Below, in pieces: positions 35,862 to 44,898 of a DNA stretch of 64,000 nt. The DNA lies in the NCBI RefSeq assembly GCF_021398735.1, contig NZ_CP090349.1:3987001-4051000 (forward strand). Reading direction: 5' to 3'. The notes under the pieces are model-generated. The model was not told where the DNA came from and did no database searches. It was given only the letters and a program-made list of their open reading frames with translations. Position numbers and translations under genes: made by a program. The stretch is from Methylobacterium oryzae (GTDB taxonomy: Bacteria > Pseudomonadota > Alphaproteobacteria > Rhizobiales > Beijerinckiaceae). Within the stretch, counting starts at the first letter, position 1. Each line of letters starts with the position of its first letter.

Positions 35862-36067
35862 TGATCTAAACAAGGCCCGCTGCCGTGTTTTCGCCGCGCC
35901 GCGGGAGCATCCGCGGCGTCGGAACGCCCGCCGATCCCGGCGGCCTAACCGTGTGGTTGTGGACGAGGCCGATTGTCTCGTCTCCGGAGCGGGAGCTAGA
36001 CCATGCGCGGTCGAATTCGATCCGGACCTGATCGGGCGGCGGCACGCCGGCCCGCCCCAAGCGTGAC

Positions 36068-36853
36068 ATGAGCCTCGGTAAGCGTCTCCTCCGTAAGCCC
36101 CCTGTGCAGCGCCTCCTCGGCCGTCTCGCGGCGGCCTATCTGCGGCTCGTGCGCCTCACCAATCGCTTCGAGATCCACGCGGGCGAGGCGTCCGCGGGCG
36201 CGGCGGACGGGTGGATCGACGCGCGCACGCCGCTGATCCTCGGCATGTGGCACGGCCAGCACATCATGATGCCGCTCCTGCGCCGACCGGGCGACCGCGT
36301 GGCGACGATCATCTCGCGGAACCCGGACGGGAACATCAACACCATCGCGCTGGAGCGCTTCGGCGTCCGCGTGATGCGCGCCTCCGGCGCCCGCGGCCGC
36401 GGCCGCGCCACCGATCAGCGCGCCAAGGGCGGCGCGGAGGGCTTGCGGGCGATGCTGCGGGCGCTGAAGGCCGGCGAATCCGTGGCCTTCAGCGCCGACG
36501 TGCCGAAGGTTTCCCGCCGGTGCGATGCCGGAATTCTCACCCTCGCGCGCTTCTCCGGCCGGCCGATCGTCCCGGCGGCCGTGGTGACGAGCCGGCACCT
36601 GCGCTTCAATTCGTGGGACCGGGCCTGCCTCGGGCTGCCCTTCGGCCGCGGCGCGATCGTGCTGGGCGACCCGATCTACGTCCCGCGGGACTGCGAGGGC
36701 GAGGCATTCGAGACGCTCCGCCGCTTCGTCGAGGCCGAGATGAACCGGGTCCACGCCCGTGCCTACGCGCTCGTCGGGCGCTCCGACCGGGCGGCGCTCT
36801 ACCGCGACCAGGTCCCCGAGATCGGCCAGGCGCCGGTGGGAGACCTCGCGTGA
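36068..36853 (+). CDS. DUF374 acyltransferase-like protein of the lipid A locus
   Basis: 261 residues of the LPLAT-related DUF374 family, with LILGMWHGQHIMMPLL (the conserved WHG motif in place of HxxxxD), ISRNPDGNINTIALERFG and FSADVPKVSRRCDAGI. Probable role is in lipid A/Kdo acylation or assembly; this is inferred from constant linkage to waaA and lpxK. It overlaps waaA by 4 nt. Confidence 0.9.
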   Translation: MSLGKRLLRKPPVQRLLGRLAAAYLRLVRLTNRFEIHAGEASAGAADGWIDARTPLILGMWHGQHIMMPLLRRPGDRVATIISRNPDGNINTIALERFGVRVMRASGARGRGRATDQRAKGGAEGLRAMLRALKAGESVAFSADVPKVSRRCDAGILTLARFSGRPIVPAAVVTSRHLRFNSWDRACLGLPFGRGAIVLGDPIYVPRDCEGEAFETLRRFVEAEMNRVHARAYALVGRSDRAALYRDQVPEIGQAPVGDLA

Positions 36854-38181
36854 GGCGCCCCTCCGTGACCCTGCCGCTACAGGCCTACCGAGCCGGCCTG
36901 CGCATCGGCGAGCCGGCGCTGACGGGCCTGCTCGCGTGGCGCGCGCAGCGCGGCAAGGAGGATCCGCGCCGGCTCCCGGAGCGGCGGGGCCTGCCGGGCC
37001 GGGCCCGGCCGGTCGGGCCGCTCGCCTGGATGCACGGCGCCAGCGTCGGCGAAGCCCTGTCGCTGATCGGGCTCGTCGAGGGCATGATCGCCCGCGGCTT
37101 CTCGGTCCTCGTCACCACCGGCACGCGCGCGGCCGCCGAGCTGGTCGGCGTCCGGCTGCCTCCGGGCGCGGTGCATCAGTACATGCCCCTGGACGCGCCG
37201 CGCTGGGTCGGACGGTTCCTCGCCCACTGGCAGCCGGACCTCGCGGTGATCGCCGAGTCGGAGATCTGGCCGAACACGATCCTGGCGCTCGACGAGCGCG
37301 AGATCCCGCTGATCCTGGTCAACGGGCGCATGTCGGAGCGCTCGTTCCGGGGCTGGGAGCGCTGCCCGCGCACCGCGAAGGCGCTCCTGGCGCGGATCGC
37401 GATCTGCCTCACGCAGACCCAGGAGGACGGCGAGCGCTTCGCCAAGCTCGGCGCGCCGCGGGTGAGCATCGCCGGCAACCTGAAATTCGACGCCTCGGTG
37501 CCGCCGGCCGACGCGCAGCAGCTCGCCTATCTGGGATCCATGGTGGCCGGCCGGCCGGTCTGGGTCGCGGCAAGCACGCATTCCGGCGAGGAGGCCATGG
37601 TCGCCTACGCGCACGCGATGCTCAAGGCGCAGTTCCCCCAGCTCCTGACCATCATCGCCCCGCGTCACCCGGCCCGGGGGGGCGAGGCCGTCGCCTGCGC
37701 GAACGCCGTCGGCCTGCGCAGCGCGCTGCGGTCCACCGGCGGGCGGCCCCATCCCTCGACCGAGGTCTACGTCGCCGACACGATCGGCGAGCTGGGCTTG
37801 TTCTACCGCCTCAGCCCCCTGGTGTTCCTCGGCGGCTCCCTGGTTCCGCGGGGCGGCCAGAACCCGATCGAGCCACTGCGGCTCGACTCGGCGGTGCTTC
37901 ACGGGCCGCACACCGAGAATTTCGGCGTGATCTACCACGCCCTCGACCGCGCCGGCGGCGCCATGCCGGTGCGCGACGGCGTCGAGCTGGCGGCGGTCGC
38001 CGCCGAGCTCCTCGGCGACCGGGAGCGCCTCGCCGACATGGCCCGCGCCGGGCAGCGTGCCCTGGAGCCGTTCGAGGGGGCGGTGGCGCGCACGCTCGCG
38101 GTCCTCGACCCGTTCGTGGCGCAGATGAAGCTCCAGCGCCTCGATCGCGGCAGCCCCGCGCGCCCGCTCGCGCGGGCCTGA
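36850..38181 (+). CDS. waaA: 3-deoxy-D-manno-octulosonic acid (Kdo) transferase
   Basis: 443-residue GT30 glycosyltransferase adding Kdo to lipid IVA at the inner membrane. Signatures: MHGASVGEALSLIGLVEGM (catalytic Glu in GASVGE), AESEIWPNTILAL, LVNGRMSERSF, AASTHSGEE and GGSLVPRGGQNPIEP. GTG 36850 overlaps the DUF374 stop (GTGA); GTG 36865 is the alternative. The stop overlaps the lpxK start by 1 nt. Confidence 0.95.
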   Translation: MRRPSVTLPLQAYRAGLRIGEPALTGLLAWRAQRGKEDPRRLPERRGLPGRARPVGPLAWMHGASVGEALSLIGLVEGMIARGFSVLVTTGTRAAAELVGVRLPPGAVHQYMPLDAPRWVGRFLAHWQPDLAVIAESEIWPNTILALDEREIPLILVNGRMSERSFRGWERCPRTAKALLARIAICLTQTQEDGERFAKLGAPRVSIAGNLKFDASVPPADAQQLAYLGSMVAGRPVWVAASTHSGEEAMVAYAHAMLKAQFPQLLTIIAPRHPARGGEAVACANAVGLRSALRSTGGRPHPSTEVYVADTIGELGLFYRLSPLVFLGGSLVPRGGQNPIEPLRLDSAVLHGPHTENFGVIYHALDRAGGAMPVRDGVELAAVAAELLGDRERLADMARAGQRALEPFEGAVARTLAVLDPFVAQMKLQRLDRGSPARPLARA

Positions 38182-39161
38182 TGCGACCGCCGGCCTTCTG
38201 GGCCGCGGGGCCGGATCATCCGGCCGCGCGCGTCCTGGCGCCGGTCGGCGCGGCCTACGGGGCGCTCGTGGCGCGGCGGATGGATCGCCCCGGCGCGCGG
38301 GCCGGCTGTCCGGTCCTGTGCCTGGGCAACTTCACCCTCGGCGGTGCCGGCAAGACGCCGGCCGCCCTGGCGGTCGCGGGCCTCGTCGCCGAACTCGGCG
38401 CCGCGCCGGCCTTCCTGTCGCGCGGCTACGGCGGCCGGCTCGCGGGTCCGGTGCGGGTCGATCCCGCGCACCACGCCGCCGCCGATGTCGGCGACGAGCC
38501 GCTGCTCCTCGCCCGCCTCGCGCCCGCGATCGTCGCCCGCGACCGCCCGGCCGGGGCCGCCCTGTGCCGGAGCCTCGGCGCCGACGTCGTCGTGATGGAT
38601 GACGGCTTGCAGAACCCGAGCCTCGCGAAGGACCTCAGCCTCGCGGTGGTCGACGGTCCCGCCGGTCTCGGCAACGGCTTGCCGTTCCCGGCGGGGCCGC
38701 TGCGCGCGCCGCTCGCCCGGCAATGGCCGCATGTCGGCGGCCTGATCGTGATCGGCGACGGGGCCGGGGGCGCCGCGGTCGCCCGGGCGGCCGCGCGGCG
38801 CGGCCTGCCGGTCCACAGGGCGCGCCTCGTCCCGGAGACGGACGATCTGGCCGGCCGCCGTTGCCTCGCCTTCGCGGGGATCGGCCGCCCGGAGAAGTTC
38901 TTCGCGACCCTGGCCGAGGCGGGGGCGGTGATCGTCGGGACGCGCCCCTACCCCGACCATCATCCTTACCGGGCGCGCGAGCTGGCGGCGCTTTCCGAGG
39001 CGGCCCGGCGCCTCGACGCCGCGCTCGTCACCACCGAGAAGGACGCGGTACGCCTGCCGCCGGCTTTCGCGGCAGGCGTGCGGGTGCTGCGCGTCCGCCT
39101 CGCGCTCGACGACGCGGCCGCCCTGCGCCGGCAGATCCGCGGCGCGCTCGGCGCGCCGTGA
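38181..39161 (+). CDS. lpxK: Tetraacyldisaccharide 4'-kinase
   Basis: 326-residue membrane-associated kinase phosphorylating the lipid A precursor at the 4' position. The Walker A loop is LGGAGKTP (GNFTLGGAGKTP), followed by FLSRGYGGR, GDEPLLLAR and VVMDDGLQNPSL (the DDGxQ catalytic motif); TTEKDAVRLP is near the C-terminus. Length is normal. ATG 38181 overlaps the waaA stop by one base (TGATG), so the three lipid A genes form one coupled operon. Confidence 0.96.
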   Translation: MRPPAFWAAGPDHPAARVLAPVGAAYGALVARRMDRPGARAGCPVLCLGNFTLGGAGKTPAALAVAGLVAELGAAPAFLSRGYGGRLAGPVRVDPAHHAAADVGDEPLLLARLAPAIVARDRPAGAALCRSLGADVVVMDDGLQNPSLAKDLSLAVVDGPAGLGNGLPFPAGPLRAPLARQWPHVGGLIVIGDGAGGAAVARAAARRGLPVHRARLVPETDDLAGRRCLAFAGIGRPEKFFATLAEAGAVIVGTRPYPDHHPYRARELAALSEAARRLDAALVTTEKDAVRLPPAFAAGVRVLRVRLALDDAAALRRQIRGALGAP

Positions 39162-39164
39162 CCG

Positions 39165-39383
39165 TCAGGGGCGGCCGGTTTCCTTGAGCCGCCTGAGGAT
39201 CGCCTCGGGGGAGACGTAGGCCTCCTGGCGGGCGGCGCTCCAGTAGCGCAGGGCGTCCAGCGGGATCGGCTCGCCGGTCACCGCGCAGCGCACGAAGCTG
39301 CCGGGCTTGACCACCCGCATGGTGCCGTCGCCGTACTCGACGACCGCCTCGCCGTTGTTCGCGCGCTCGTAACGACCCAGCAC
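39165..39383 (-). CDS. DUF2093 family protein
   Basis: 72 residues. The sequence VKPGSFVRCAVTGEPIPLDALRYWS is the hallmark of DUF2093, a small alphaproteobacterial family often adjacent to lpxK. Function unknown. It is convergent with lpxK with a 3-nt gap. Confidence 0.9.
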   Translation of the reverse strand: MLGRYERANNGEAVVEYGDGTMRVVKPGSFVRCAVTGEPIPLDALRYWSAARQEAYVSPEAILRRLKETGRP

Positions 39384-39445
39384 GTCCGCCTCCTGCTCGA
39401 TGGTGCCTTCTACACGATCCGCGCGCGCCGCGATGCCCGCGGGGC

Positions 39446-40432
39446 TCAGGTCAGCATCGACGGGGTCTCATCCCGCGCCAGCATGGTCCGGGCCGCGGCC
39501 GCGTCGACATGCATCCGCTCGACCAGCGCCTCGGCGCTGGCGAACCGCTCCTCGCCGCGGATGTACCCGACGAACTCCACGGCGATGTCCTGCCCGTAGA
39601 GATCGCCGGAGAAGTCGAACAGGTAGGTCTCCAGCAACGGTGCGCCGTCGTCGAAGGTCGGGCGGCGGCCGTAGCTCGCCACGCCGTCGCGGAACGCGCC
39701 CGAGGCCAGGCGGACCCGCACCGCGTAGATGCCGTGCGCGAGCCCGCAATCGGGCAGCATCACGTTGGCGGTGGGGAAACCCAGCTGGCGGCCGCGCTTG
39801 TCGCCGTGGCGGACCGCGCCGAGGACGAACCAGCGGTAGCCGAGCAGCGCGTTGGCGCGGGCGACGTCGCCGGCCGCGAGGGCCGCGCGGATCGCGCTGG
39901 AGGAGACCGGCTCGGTCTCGCCGCCGAGGGCGACCGGCGCCACGATGCGGCAGCTCATCCCCGCCTCCCGGCAGAGGTCGGCCAGGATCGCGGGCGTGCC
40001 CTCGCGGCCGCGGCCGAAGTGGAAATCGTGTCCGACGACCACGCCGGACAGGCCCAGCGACCGCTTCAGGAAGTCGAGCACGAAGGCGCGGGCGCCGGTC
40101 TCCGCCAGAGCCCCGTCGAAGCGGCGCACGATCAGCCCGTCGAGGCCGAGATGCGCGAACACGATCTCCTTGGCGGCGAGGCCGGTCAGCCGGAACATCG
40201 GCGCGTCCGGCGTGAAGTAGGCCCGCGGGTGCGGCTCGAAGGTCAGGATCGCGGACGGCCGGCCGGCCGCGCGGGCGGCGGCGCGCACGCTGTCGACGAG
40301 CATCCGGTGCCCGAGATGGACGCCGTCGAAGTTGCCGATCGCCGCCACGGCCCCGGCCAGGGCCGGCGGGACGGGGGCGTCGGCGCGGCAGATCGTGAAG
40401 GGTCGCGCGGCCGTGTCGTCGCCTGTGGCCAT
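39446..40432 (-). CDS. ribF: Bifunctional riboflavin kinase / FAD synthetase
   Basis: 328 residues making FMN and then FAD. The N-terminal nucleotidyltransferase domain has IGNFDGVHLGHRML, TFEPHPRAYF and VVVGHDFHFGRGREGT. The C-terminal flavokinase domain has GRQLGFPTANV, YGRRPTFDDG and DLYGQDIAVEFVGYIRGEERF. ATG 40432 gives the normal length; an upstream extension (to 40561) adds a low-complexity Arg/Pro stretch and was rejected. Confidence 0.96.
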   Translation of the reverse strand: MATGDDTAARPFTICRADAPVPPALAGAVAAIGNFDGVHLGHRMLVDSVRAAARAAGRPSAILTFEPHPRAYFTPDAPMFRLTGLAAKEIVFAHLGLDGLIVRRFDGALAETGARAFVLDFLKRSLGLSGVVVGHDFHFGRGREGTPAILADLCREAGMSCRIVAPVALGGETEPVSSSAIRAALAAGDVARANALLGYRWFVLGAVRHGDKRGRQLGFPTANVMLPDCGLAHGIYAVRVRLASGAFRDGVASYGRRPTFDDGAPLLETYLFDFSGDLYGQDIAVEFVGYIRGEERFASAEALVERMHVDAAAARTMLARDETPSMLT

Positions 40433-40576
40433 CGGTTCGGGTCGAGTGCTCGGAAGGGTCGGATAGGGTCGCCTGACATGTCCGCGAGGGGCCCGACGCG
40501 GCCGGACCCTGCCGAAAGGCGCCCGGAGGGTCAAGCGAGGCGACGCCGCGCGGGCGGCCATGCGCCGCCCGCGCCG

Positions 40577-40655
40577 ATTAACGGCTTCGCAATGCGCATG
40601 CCCTATTTGAAATGCTGTGCAGCGCAGCTAAATTGCAGCGTTAGCGAAGCGTTAA
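40577..40655. promoter_or_regulatory. CtrA-like binding site(s) upstream of cheY
   Basis: TTAG-cgaagcg-TTAA at 40641-40655 matches the CtrA full-site pattern TTAA-N7-TTAA at seven of eight half-site bases. A TTAA half site (TTAACGGCTTCG) occurs near 40578. CtrA controls motility and chemotaxis genes in alphaproteobacteria, which fits the downstream cheY-cheZ pair. The segment is AT-rich and 54 nt above the start. Confidence 0.4.
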
Positions 40656-40708
40656 TCTATCCGGGAGCCGCCGCGGCTTCCCGCCGGGCAATACGGAGCA
40701 GTTGTTCG

Positions 40709-41092
40709 ATGGCTCTCGACCTGAGCATGCCGATCCTCGTTGTCGACGATTACCAGACGATGGTCCGCATTATTCGCAATCTACTGAAGCAGCTCGGCTT
40801 CGAGGAGGTCGACGACGCTTCCGACGGGACCGAGGCGCTCGCACGACTGAAAGGTCGCAAGTACGGGCTGGTTATCTCCGACTGGAACATGGAGCCGATG
40901 ACCGGCTACGAGCTGCTGCGTCACGTGCGCGCCGACGAAAATCTTCGGACGACGCCGTTCATCATGGTGACGGCCGAATCGAAGACCGAGAACGTGATCG
41001 CGGCCAAGAAGGCCGGCGTGAACAACTACATCGTCAAGCCCTTCAACGCGGCCACGCTGAAGTCGAAGATCGAGGCGGTCTGCGGCAGCTGA
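40709..41092 (+). CDS. cheY: CheY-type chemotaxis response regulator
   Basis: 127-residue single receiver domain. It has the acidic pair Asp13/Asp14, phospho-acceptor Asp58 (VISDWNMEP), Thr88 (MVTAES) and Lys110 (YIVKPF), all canonical. The segment SDWNMEPMTGYELLRHVR is CheY-like. It is followed by cheZ after 110 nt, so phospho-CheY from a kinase encoded elsewhere is probably switched off by that phosphatase. Confidence 0.93.
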   Translation: MALDLSMPILVVDDYQTMVRIIRNLLKQLGFEEVDDASDGTEALARLKGRKYGLVISDWNMEPMTGYELLRHVRADENLRTTPFIMVTAESKTENVIAAKKAGVNNYIVKPFNAATLKSKIEAVCGS

Positions 41093-41202
41093 CCGGCCTC
41101 CCGTCTTCGACCACCGCGCGTCCGGACGGATCGCTCCCGCGCCGCCGGACGCCGAGTCGTGGCGCGGCCGGCGAGGACGGCCACAGATCCGAGGAGGAGA
41201 GC

Positions 41203-41736
41203 ATGTCGTCAGCCGCCGCACGGCAGACCGATCTGCGGCTTCGCGAGCCGCAGACCGTGATCTCCGAGCTGATCGAGATCGCGGATTACATCGCCCATCT
41301 CCGCGAGGAGATCGGGGCGCTGCGCGCGAACGAGATGAGTCGCGACCGGATCCCCATGGCGCACGAGGAGCTCGGCAGCGTCGTGGAGGCGACCGCCGGC
41401 GCCACCAACACCATCATGGAGGCCGCCGAGGCGATGCTCGGCCTGCCCGACGGGCCGGGCTACCGCGACGCGGTCGAGGAGCGCATCAACACGATCTTCG
41501 AGGCCTGCGCGTTCCAGGACATCACCGGCCAGCGGATCGCCAAGGTGGTCGAATCGCTGCGCCTGTTCGAGCAGCGCCTCGCCCGCTTCGTCGGCGCCGT
41601 GAAGGCCCGCGACGCGGCCTCCATGGATCCCGCCGAGCGTGCCCGGCGGACCCGGGCCGAGGACCTCATGCTGAACGGCCCGCAGGCCGTGGACGCCACG
41701 CCTTCCCAGGACGACATCGACGCGCTGTTCGCCTGA
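41203..41736 (+). CDS. cheZ: CheY-P phosphatase CheZ
   Basis: 177-residue helical protein. The catalytic residues sit in ACAFQDITGQRI (Asp106, Gln110), and the C-terminal CheY-tethering peptide is QDDIDALFA. Shorter than enteric CheZ (about 214), typical for alphaproteobacteria. Ribosome site GAGGAGGAG is 6 nt before ATG 41203. The kinase, receptors and flagellar genes are not in the window. Confidence 0.93.
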   Translation: MSSAAARQTDLRLREPQTVISELIEIADYIAHLREEIGALRANEMSRDRIPMAHEELGSVVEATAGATNTIMEAAEAMLGLPDGPGYRDAVEERINTIFEACAFQDITGQRIAKVVESLRLFEQRLARFVGAVKARDAASMDPAERARRTRAEDLMLNGPQAVDATPSQDDIDALFA

Positions 41737-41869
41737 CGCGATCCGGGCCGGCGCGGGACCGGTTGCCTGAGGAAGGATCGCCGGCGCGACGGTCGACTCG
41801 GCGCCGGCCTGCCGGCTAGATCGCCTTCCGGACCCGCCGCATGCGGGGCGGGCGGAGGCCGCGGCAGAG

Positions 41870-42658
41870 ATGACGGCGCAGTTCTGGTCCGAGCTGACCA
41901 CCGAAGACTTCACCCAACGGGACATAGGTCGCGCGATCGCCGTCCTGCCGGTGGCCGCCGTCGAGCAGCACGGTCCCCACCTCCCCCTCGCGACCGACAC
42001 CGTGATCGCCGAGGGCTACCTCGCCCGGGTGCGCGACGGCGTGCCGGCGGATCTCGACGTGCTGCTGCTGCCGGTCCAGCCGGTGGGCAAGTCCGACGAG
42101 CACGACGCGTTTCCCGGCACGCTCTCCCTGGAGACCGGAACGGCGCTGTCCGCCTGGACGGGCATCGGCGCGGCCGTCCACCGCGCCGGCTGCCGCAAGC
42201 TGGTGATCGTCACGAGCCACGGCGGCAACAGCGCGCTCATCGATCTCGTGGCGGGTGAGCTGCGCGCCCGGTTCGGCATGGTCGCGGTCACGACATCCTG
42301 GGCGCGGCTCGGCTATCCCGAGGGTCTGTTCCCGGCGGACGAGATCGCCCACGGCATCCACGCCGGCGGCATCGAGACGGCGCTGATGCTGGCCCTGCGG
42401 CCGGACCTCGTCCGGACGGACCGGGTCGCGGATTTCCCGCCGCGCACGCTGTCGATGATCCGCGACTTCACCCACCTGCGCGCCGGCCGCCCCGCCGCCT
42501 TCGCGTGGAAGGCCGGCGATCTCCAGGCTTCGGGCGCCATGGGCGACGCGCGGCTCGGCACGGCCGAGGCGGGCCGCGCGGCGCTCGACCACGGCGCCCG
42601 GGCCTTCGTCGCCCTGCTGCGCGACGTCGACGCCTTCGAGCTCGCGCCGCCGGTGTAA
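41870..42658 (+). CDS. Creatininase family amidohydrolase
   Basis: 262 residues with the creatininase metal motifs LPVAAVEQHGPHLPLATD, GKSDEHDAFPGTLSL and VTSHGGNSALI. A conserved GGIETALML segment is near the C-terminus. Members include creatininase, mycofactocin MftE and archaeal FAPy deformylase; the exact substrate cannot be told. It stands alone between cheZ and a DUF1223 gene. Confidence 0.9.
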   Translation: MTAQFWSELTTEDFTQRDIGRAIAVLPVAAVEQHGPHLPLATDTVIAEGYLARVRDGVPADLDVLLLPVQPVGKSDEHDAFPGTLSLETGTALSAWTGIGAAVHRAGCRKLVIVTSHGGNSALIDLVAGELRARFGMVAVTTSWARLGYPEGLFPADEIAHGIHAGGIETALMLALRPDLVRTDRVADFPPRTLSMIRDFTHLRAGRPAAFAWKAGDLQASGAMGDARLGTAEAGRAALDHGARAFVALLRDVDAFELAPPV

Positions 42659-42728
42659 CCGCCGCCGCGCCGCCGCCGAAGGAGCCGGTACGCCGGGTCC
42701 GAACCGCCGGCGTGCGGGAGTTCCGGCC

Positions 42729-43478
42729 ATGCGCCCTGCCCTCTTGATCGCCGCCGCCCTGCTGTGCGGCAGCCTCTACCCGGCCGACGCGGCGGAGCGC
42801 CCCGTCGTCGTCGAGCTGTTCACCTCGCAGAGCTGCTCCTCCTGCCCGCCCGCGGAGGCGCTGATCGGCCGCCTCGCCCGCGAGCCGGCGGGGGCGCAGG
42901 GCGATGTCCTGCCGCTCGCGTTCCACGTCACCTACTGGAACCATCTCGACTGGCGCGATCGCTACGCCCTGCCGGCCGCCGCCGCCCGCCAGGAGGCCTA
43001 CGCGGCCCGTCTCGGCGGACCCACCTACACGCCGCAGGCGGTGATCGACGGGCAGGTCGGGCTGGTCGGCTCCGACGAGGCCGGCCTGCGCGCCGCGATC
43101 GCGCGCGCCCGGCAGGCCGGGCCCGGCATTCCCGTGACGCTGGCCCGCGACGGCGAGCAGGTCGTCGCGCAGATCGGTGCCGGGGCCGGCGGCGCCGCGG
43201 GCCGCGTCCTCCTGATCGGGTACGATCCGAGCCACACCACCCGCGTGCTGCGCGGCGAGAATGCCGGGCGCACCATCGAGCAGGCCAACATCGTCCGGTC
43301 GGTGCGCGACCTCGGGCGCTGGTCCGGCTCCGCCGCGACCTTCGCGTCGGCGCGTCCCGAGGGCGAGACGGCGGCCCTGCTGCTCCAGTCCGAGGACGGG
43401 CGGATCCTGGGCGCCGCGCGCCTCGCCGCGTCTCCCGCAACGTCGCACGCCGCGACGGTCCGGGAGGCCGTGCGATGA
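42729..43478 (+). CDS. DUF1223 thioredoxin-like exported protein
   Basis: 249 residues. The signal peptide (about 1-21, ending ADAA) is followed by VVELFTSQSCSSCPPAEALI, a redox-type CxxC motif in a thioredoxin-like fold, then FHVTYWNHLDWRDRYALP and TYTPQAVIDG, all DUF1223 hallmarks. Probably periplasmic. It ends just before a sigma factor/anti-sigma pair, a linkage that hints at an envelope-redox stress function. Confidence 0.9.
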   Translation: MRPALLIAAALLCGSLYPADAAERPVVVELFTSQSCSSCPPAEALIGRLAREPAGAQGDVLPLAFHVTYWNHLDWRDRYALPAAAARQEAYAARLGGPTYTPQAVIDGQVGLVGSDEAGLRAAIARARQAGPGIPVTLARDGEQVVAQIGAGAGGAAGRVLLIGYDPSHTTRVLRGENAGRTIEQANIVRSVRDLGRWSGSAATFASARPEGETAALLLQSEDGRILGAARLAASPATSHAATVREAVR

Positions 43479-43588
43479 TCTTCGCCGTCCCGGGCGGGAT
43501 GCCCGCGCGCGGCTGGGTGCTGGCGTCGGGATCGGACCGTGGGGTAGACACGCCGCGTGCCGGGGGACGGAACGACGGCGGAGCCCGG

Positions 43589-44146
43589 ATGGCGCTCGAA
43601 CAGGAACTGGCGACCCTGATGGCGGCGGCCCAGGGCGGCGACGCGGCCGCCTATCGCGCGCTGCTGAAGGCCTGTCTGCCCGTGGTCTCGGCGATCGCGC
43701 GGGCGCAGGGCGTGCGCGGCGAGGCGGTGGACGACGTCGTGCAGGACGCGCTGATGACCGTCCACCGGGCTCGGGCGAGCTACGATCCGGCCCGGCCGTT
43801 CCTGCCCTGGCTGCGCGCCATCACCCAGCGGCGGGCGATCGACCGGCTGCGCCGCGCCGGGCGGCGCCCGCGGGAGGTCAACGACCCGCTGGCCTACGAG
43901 GCGGAGGTCGATCCGGGGCCGGCCCCCGGCCACGGGCTGGAGGCGCGGGACCGGGCCGCCGCCCTGGCCAGGGCGGTGGCGGCCCTGCCCGACGGCCAGC
44001 GGCAGGCGGTCGAGCACCTGGGCCTGCGCGAGCTGTCGCTCGACGAGACCGCCGCCCTCACCGGCCGCAGCAAGGGGGCCCTCAAGGTGAACCTGCACCG
44101 GGCGCTGAAGGCGCTCCGGGCCAGCCTGACGCAGGAGCGGGAGTGA
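43589..44146 (+). CDS. ECF RNA polymerase sigma factor
   Basis: 185 residues. Region 2 (YRALLKACLPVVSAIARAQG...EAVDDVVQDALMTVHRARASYDPARPFLPWLRAITQRRAIDRLRR) and region 4 (ALPDGQRQAVEHLGLRELSLDETAALTGRSKGALKVNLHRALKALR) are complete. The gene overlaps its anti-sigma factor by one base. It is similar to the SigF/NrsF-controlled ECF group of Caulobacter and Bradyrhizobium that responds to heavy-metal or oxidative stress. ATG 43589 gives the standard N-terminus, although the frame is open further upstream. Confidence 0.92.
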   Translation: MALEQELATLMAAAQGGDAAAYRALLKACLPVVSAIARAQGVRGEAVDDVVQDALMTVHRARASYDPARPFLPWLRAITQRRAIDRLRRAGRRPREVNDPLAYEAEVDPGPAPGHGLEARDRAAALARAVAALPDGQRQAVEHLGLRELSLDETAALTGRSKGALKVNLHRALKALRASLTQERE

Positions 44147-44835
44147 TGCCCGGAGAGGGGAGCAACTGGGCCGGCGGCGACCTGTCCCGCCACGAGCGGC
44201 TGGTCGAGGAACTCGCGGTCGGGCTCGAACCCGTGCGGCCGCTGCCGGCCCCGGAGGCCCGCGCGGCCCTCTGGCTCGGCGTGACGCTTCTGATCGGCGT
44301 GGTCCTCGCCGCCTGGGTCGGGACCGGCGGCTTCATGCTGCGCATGCATGTGCCGGATCTGGCCCTCGCGGCGGTGGGCGCCGTACTGACGGCGATCACG
44401 GCCGCCTACGCGGCCTTCGCCACCAGCGTGCCGGGACGGTCCGGCCGCTGGGCGCTGCTGCCGCTGCCGCCCCTCGCCCTCTGGGTCGGGGCGAGCGGCC
44501 TGGGCTGCCTGCGCGACTGGATCGCGCCGGGGGCCGACCTGCCCGGCGAGCACGCGATCACGGGCTGCTTCAGCTTCCTGATCTGCGTCTCGGTGCCGCT
44601 GTCCCTGCTGATCGTCGTGATGCTGCGGCGCGCCTGCCCGCTGCGGCCGAACCTCACGGCCGCCCTCGGGGGGCTGGCGGTGGCGGCGGCGGCGGCGGCG
44701 CTGCTGATGCCGGTCCACCCGCACGACGCCACCGCCACGGACCTGCTGTTCCACGCGGCGGCGGTCGCCCTCGTGATCGCGGCGAACGGATTGGCCGGAG
44801 GCCGGCTGCTCGGCCGGCACGCCGGGGCCGGCTAG
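44146..44835 (+). CDS. NrsF (DUF1109) family anti-sigma factor
   Basis: 229-residue membrane protein with about six transmembrane helices; the N-terminus (SRHERLVEELAVGLEPVRPLP) matches NrsF proteins. Conserved Cys pairs expected for redox sensing are represented by ASGLGCLRDWI, ITGCFSFLICVSVP and RRACPLRPN. It would hold the preceding ECF sigma factor at the membrane until stress. ATG 44146 overlaps the sigma stop by 1 nt. Confidence 0.9.
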   Translation: MPGEGSNWAGGDLSRHERLVEELAVGLEPVRPLPAPEARAALWLGVTLLIGVVLAAWVGTGGFMLRMHVPDLALAAVGAVLTAITAAYAAFATSVPGRSGRWALLPLPPLALWVGASGLGCLRDWIAPGADLPGEHAITGCFSFLICVSVPLSLLIVVMLRRACPLRPNLTAALGGLAVAAAAAALLMPVHPHDATATDLLFHAAAVALVIAANGLAGGRLLGRHAGAG

Positions 44836-44898
44836 GGCGTACCGACCGAGGCTCGCGAACTCGGCCGATCGCTCGAGGGGACGTCCGGTGCGGTCGCT

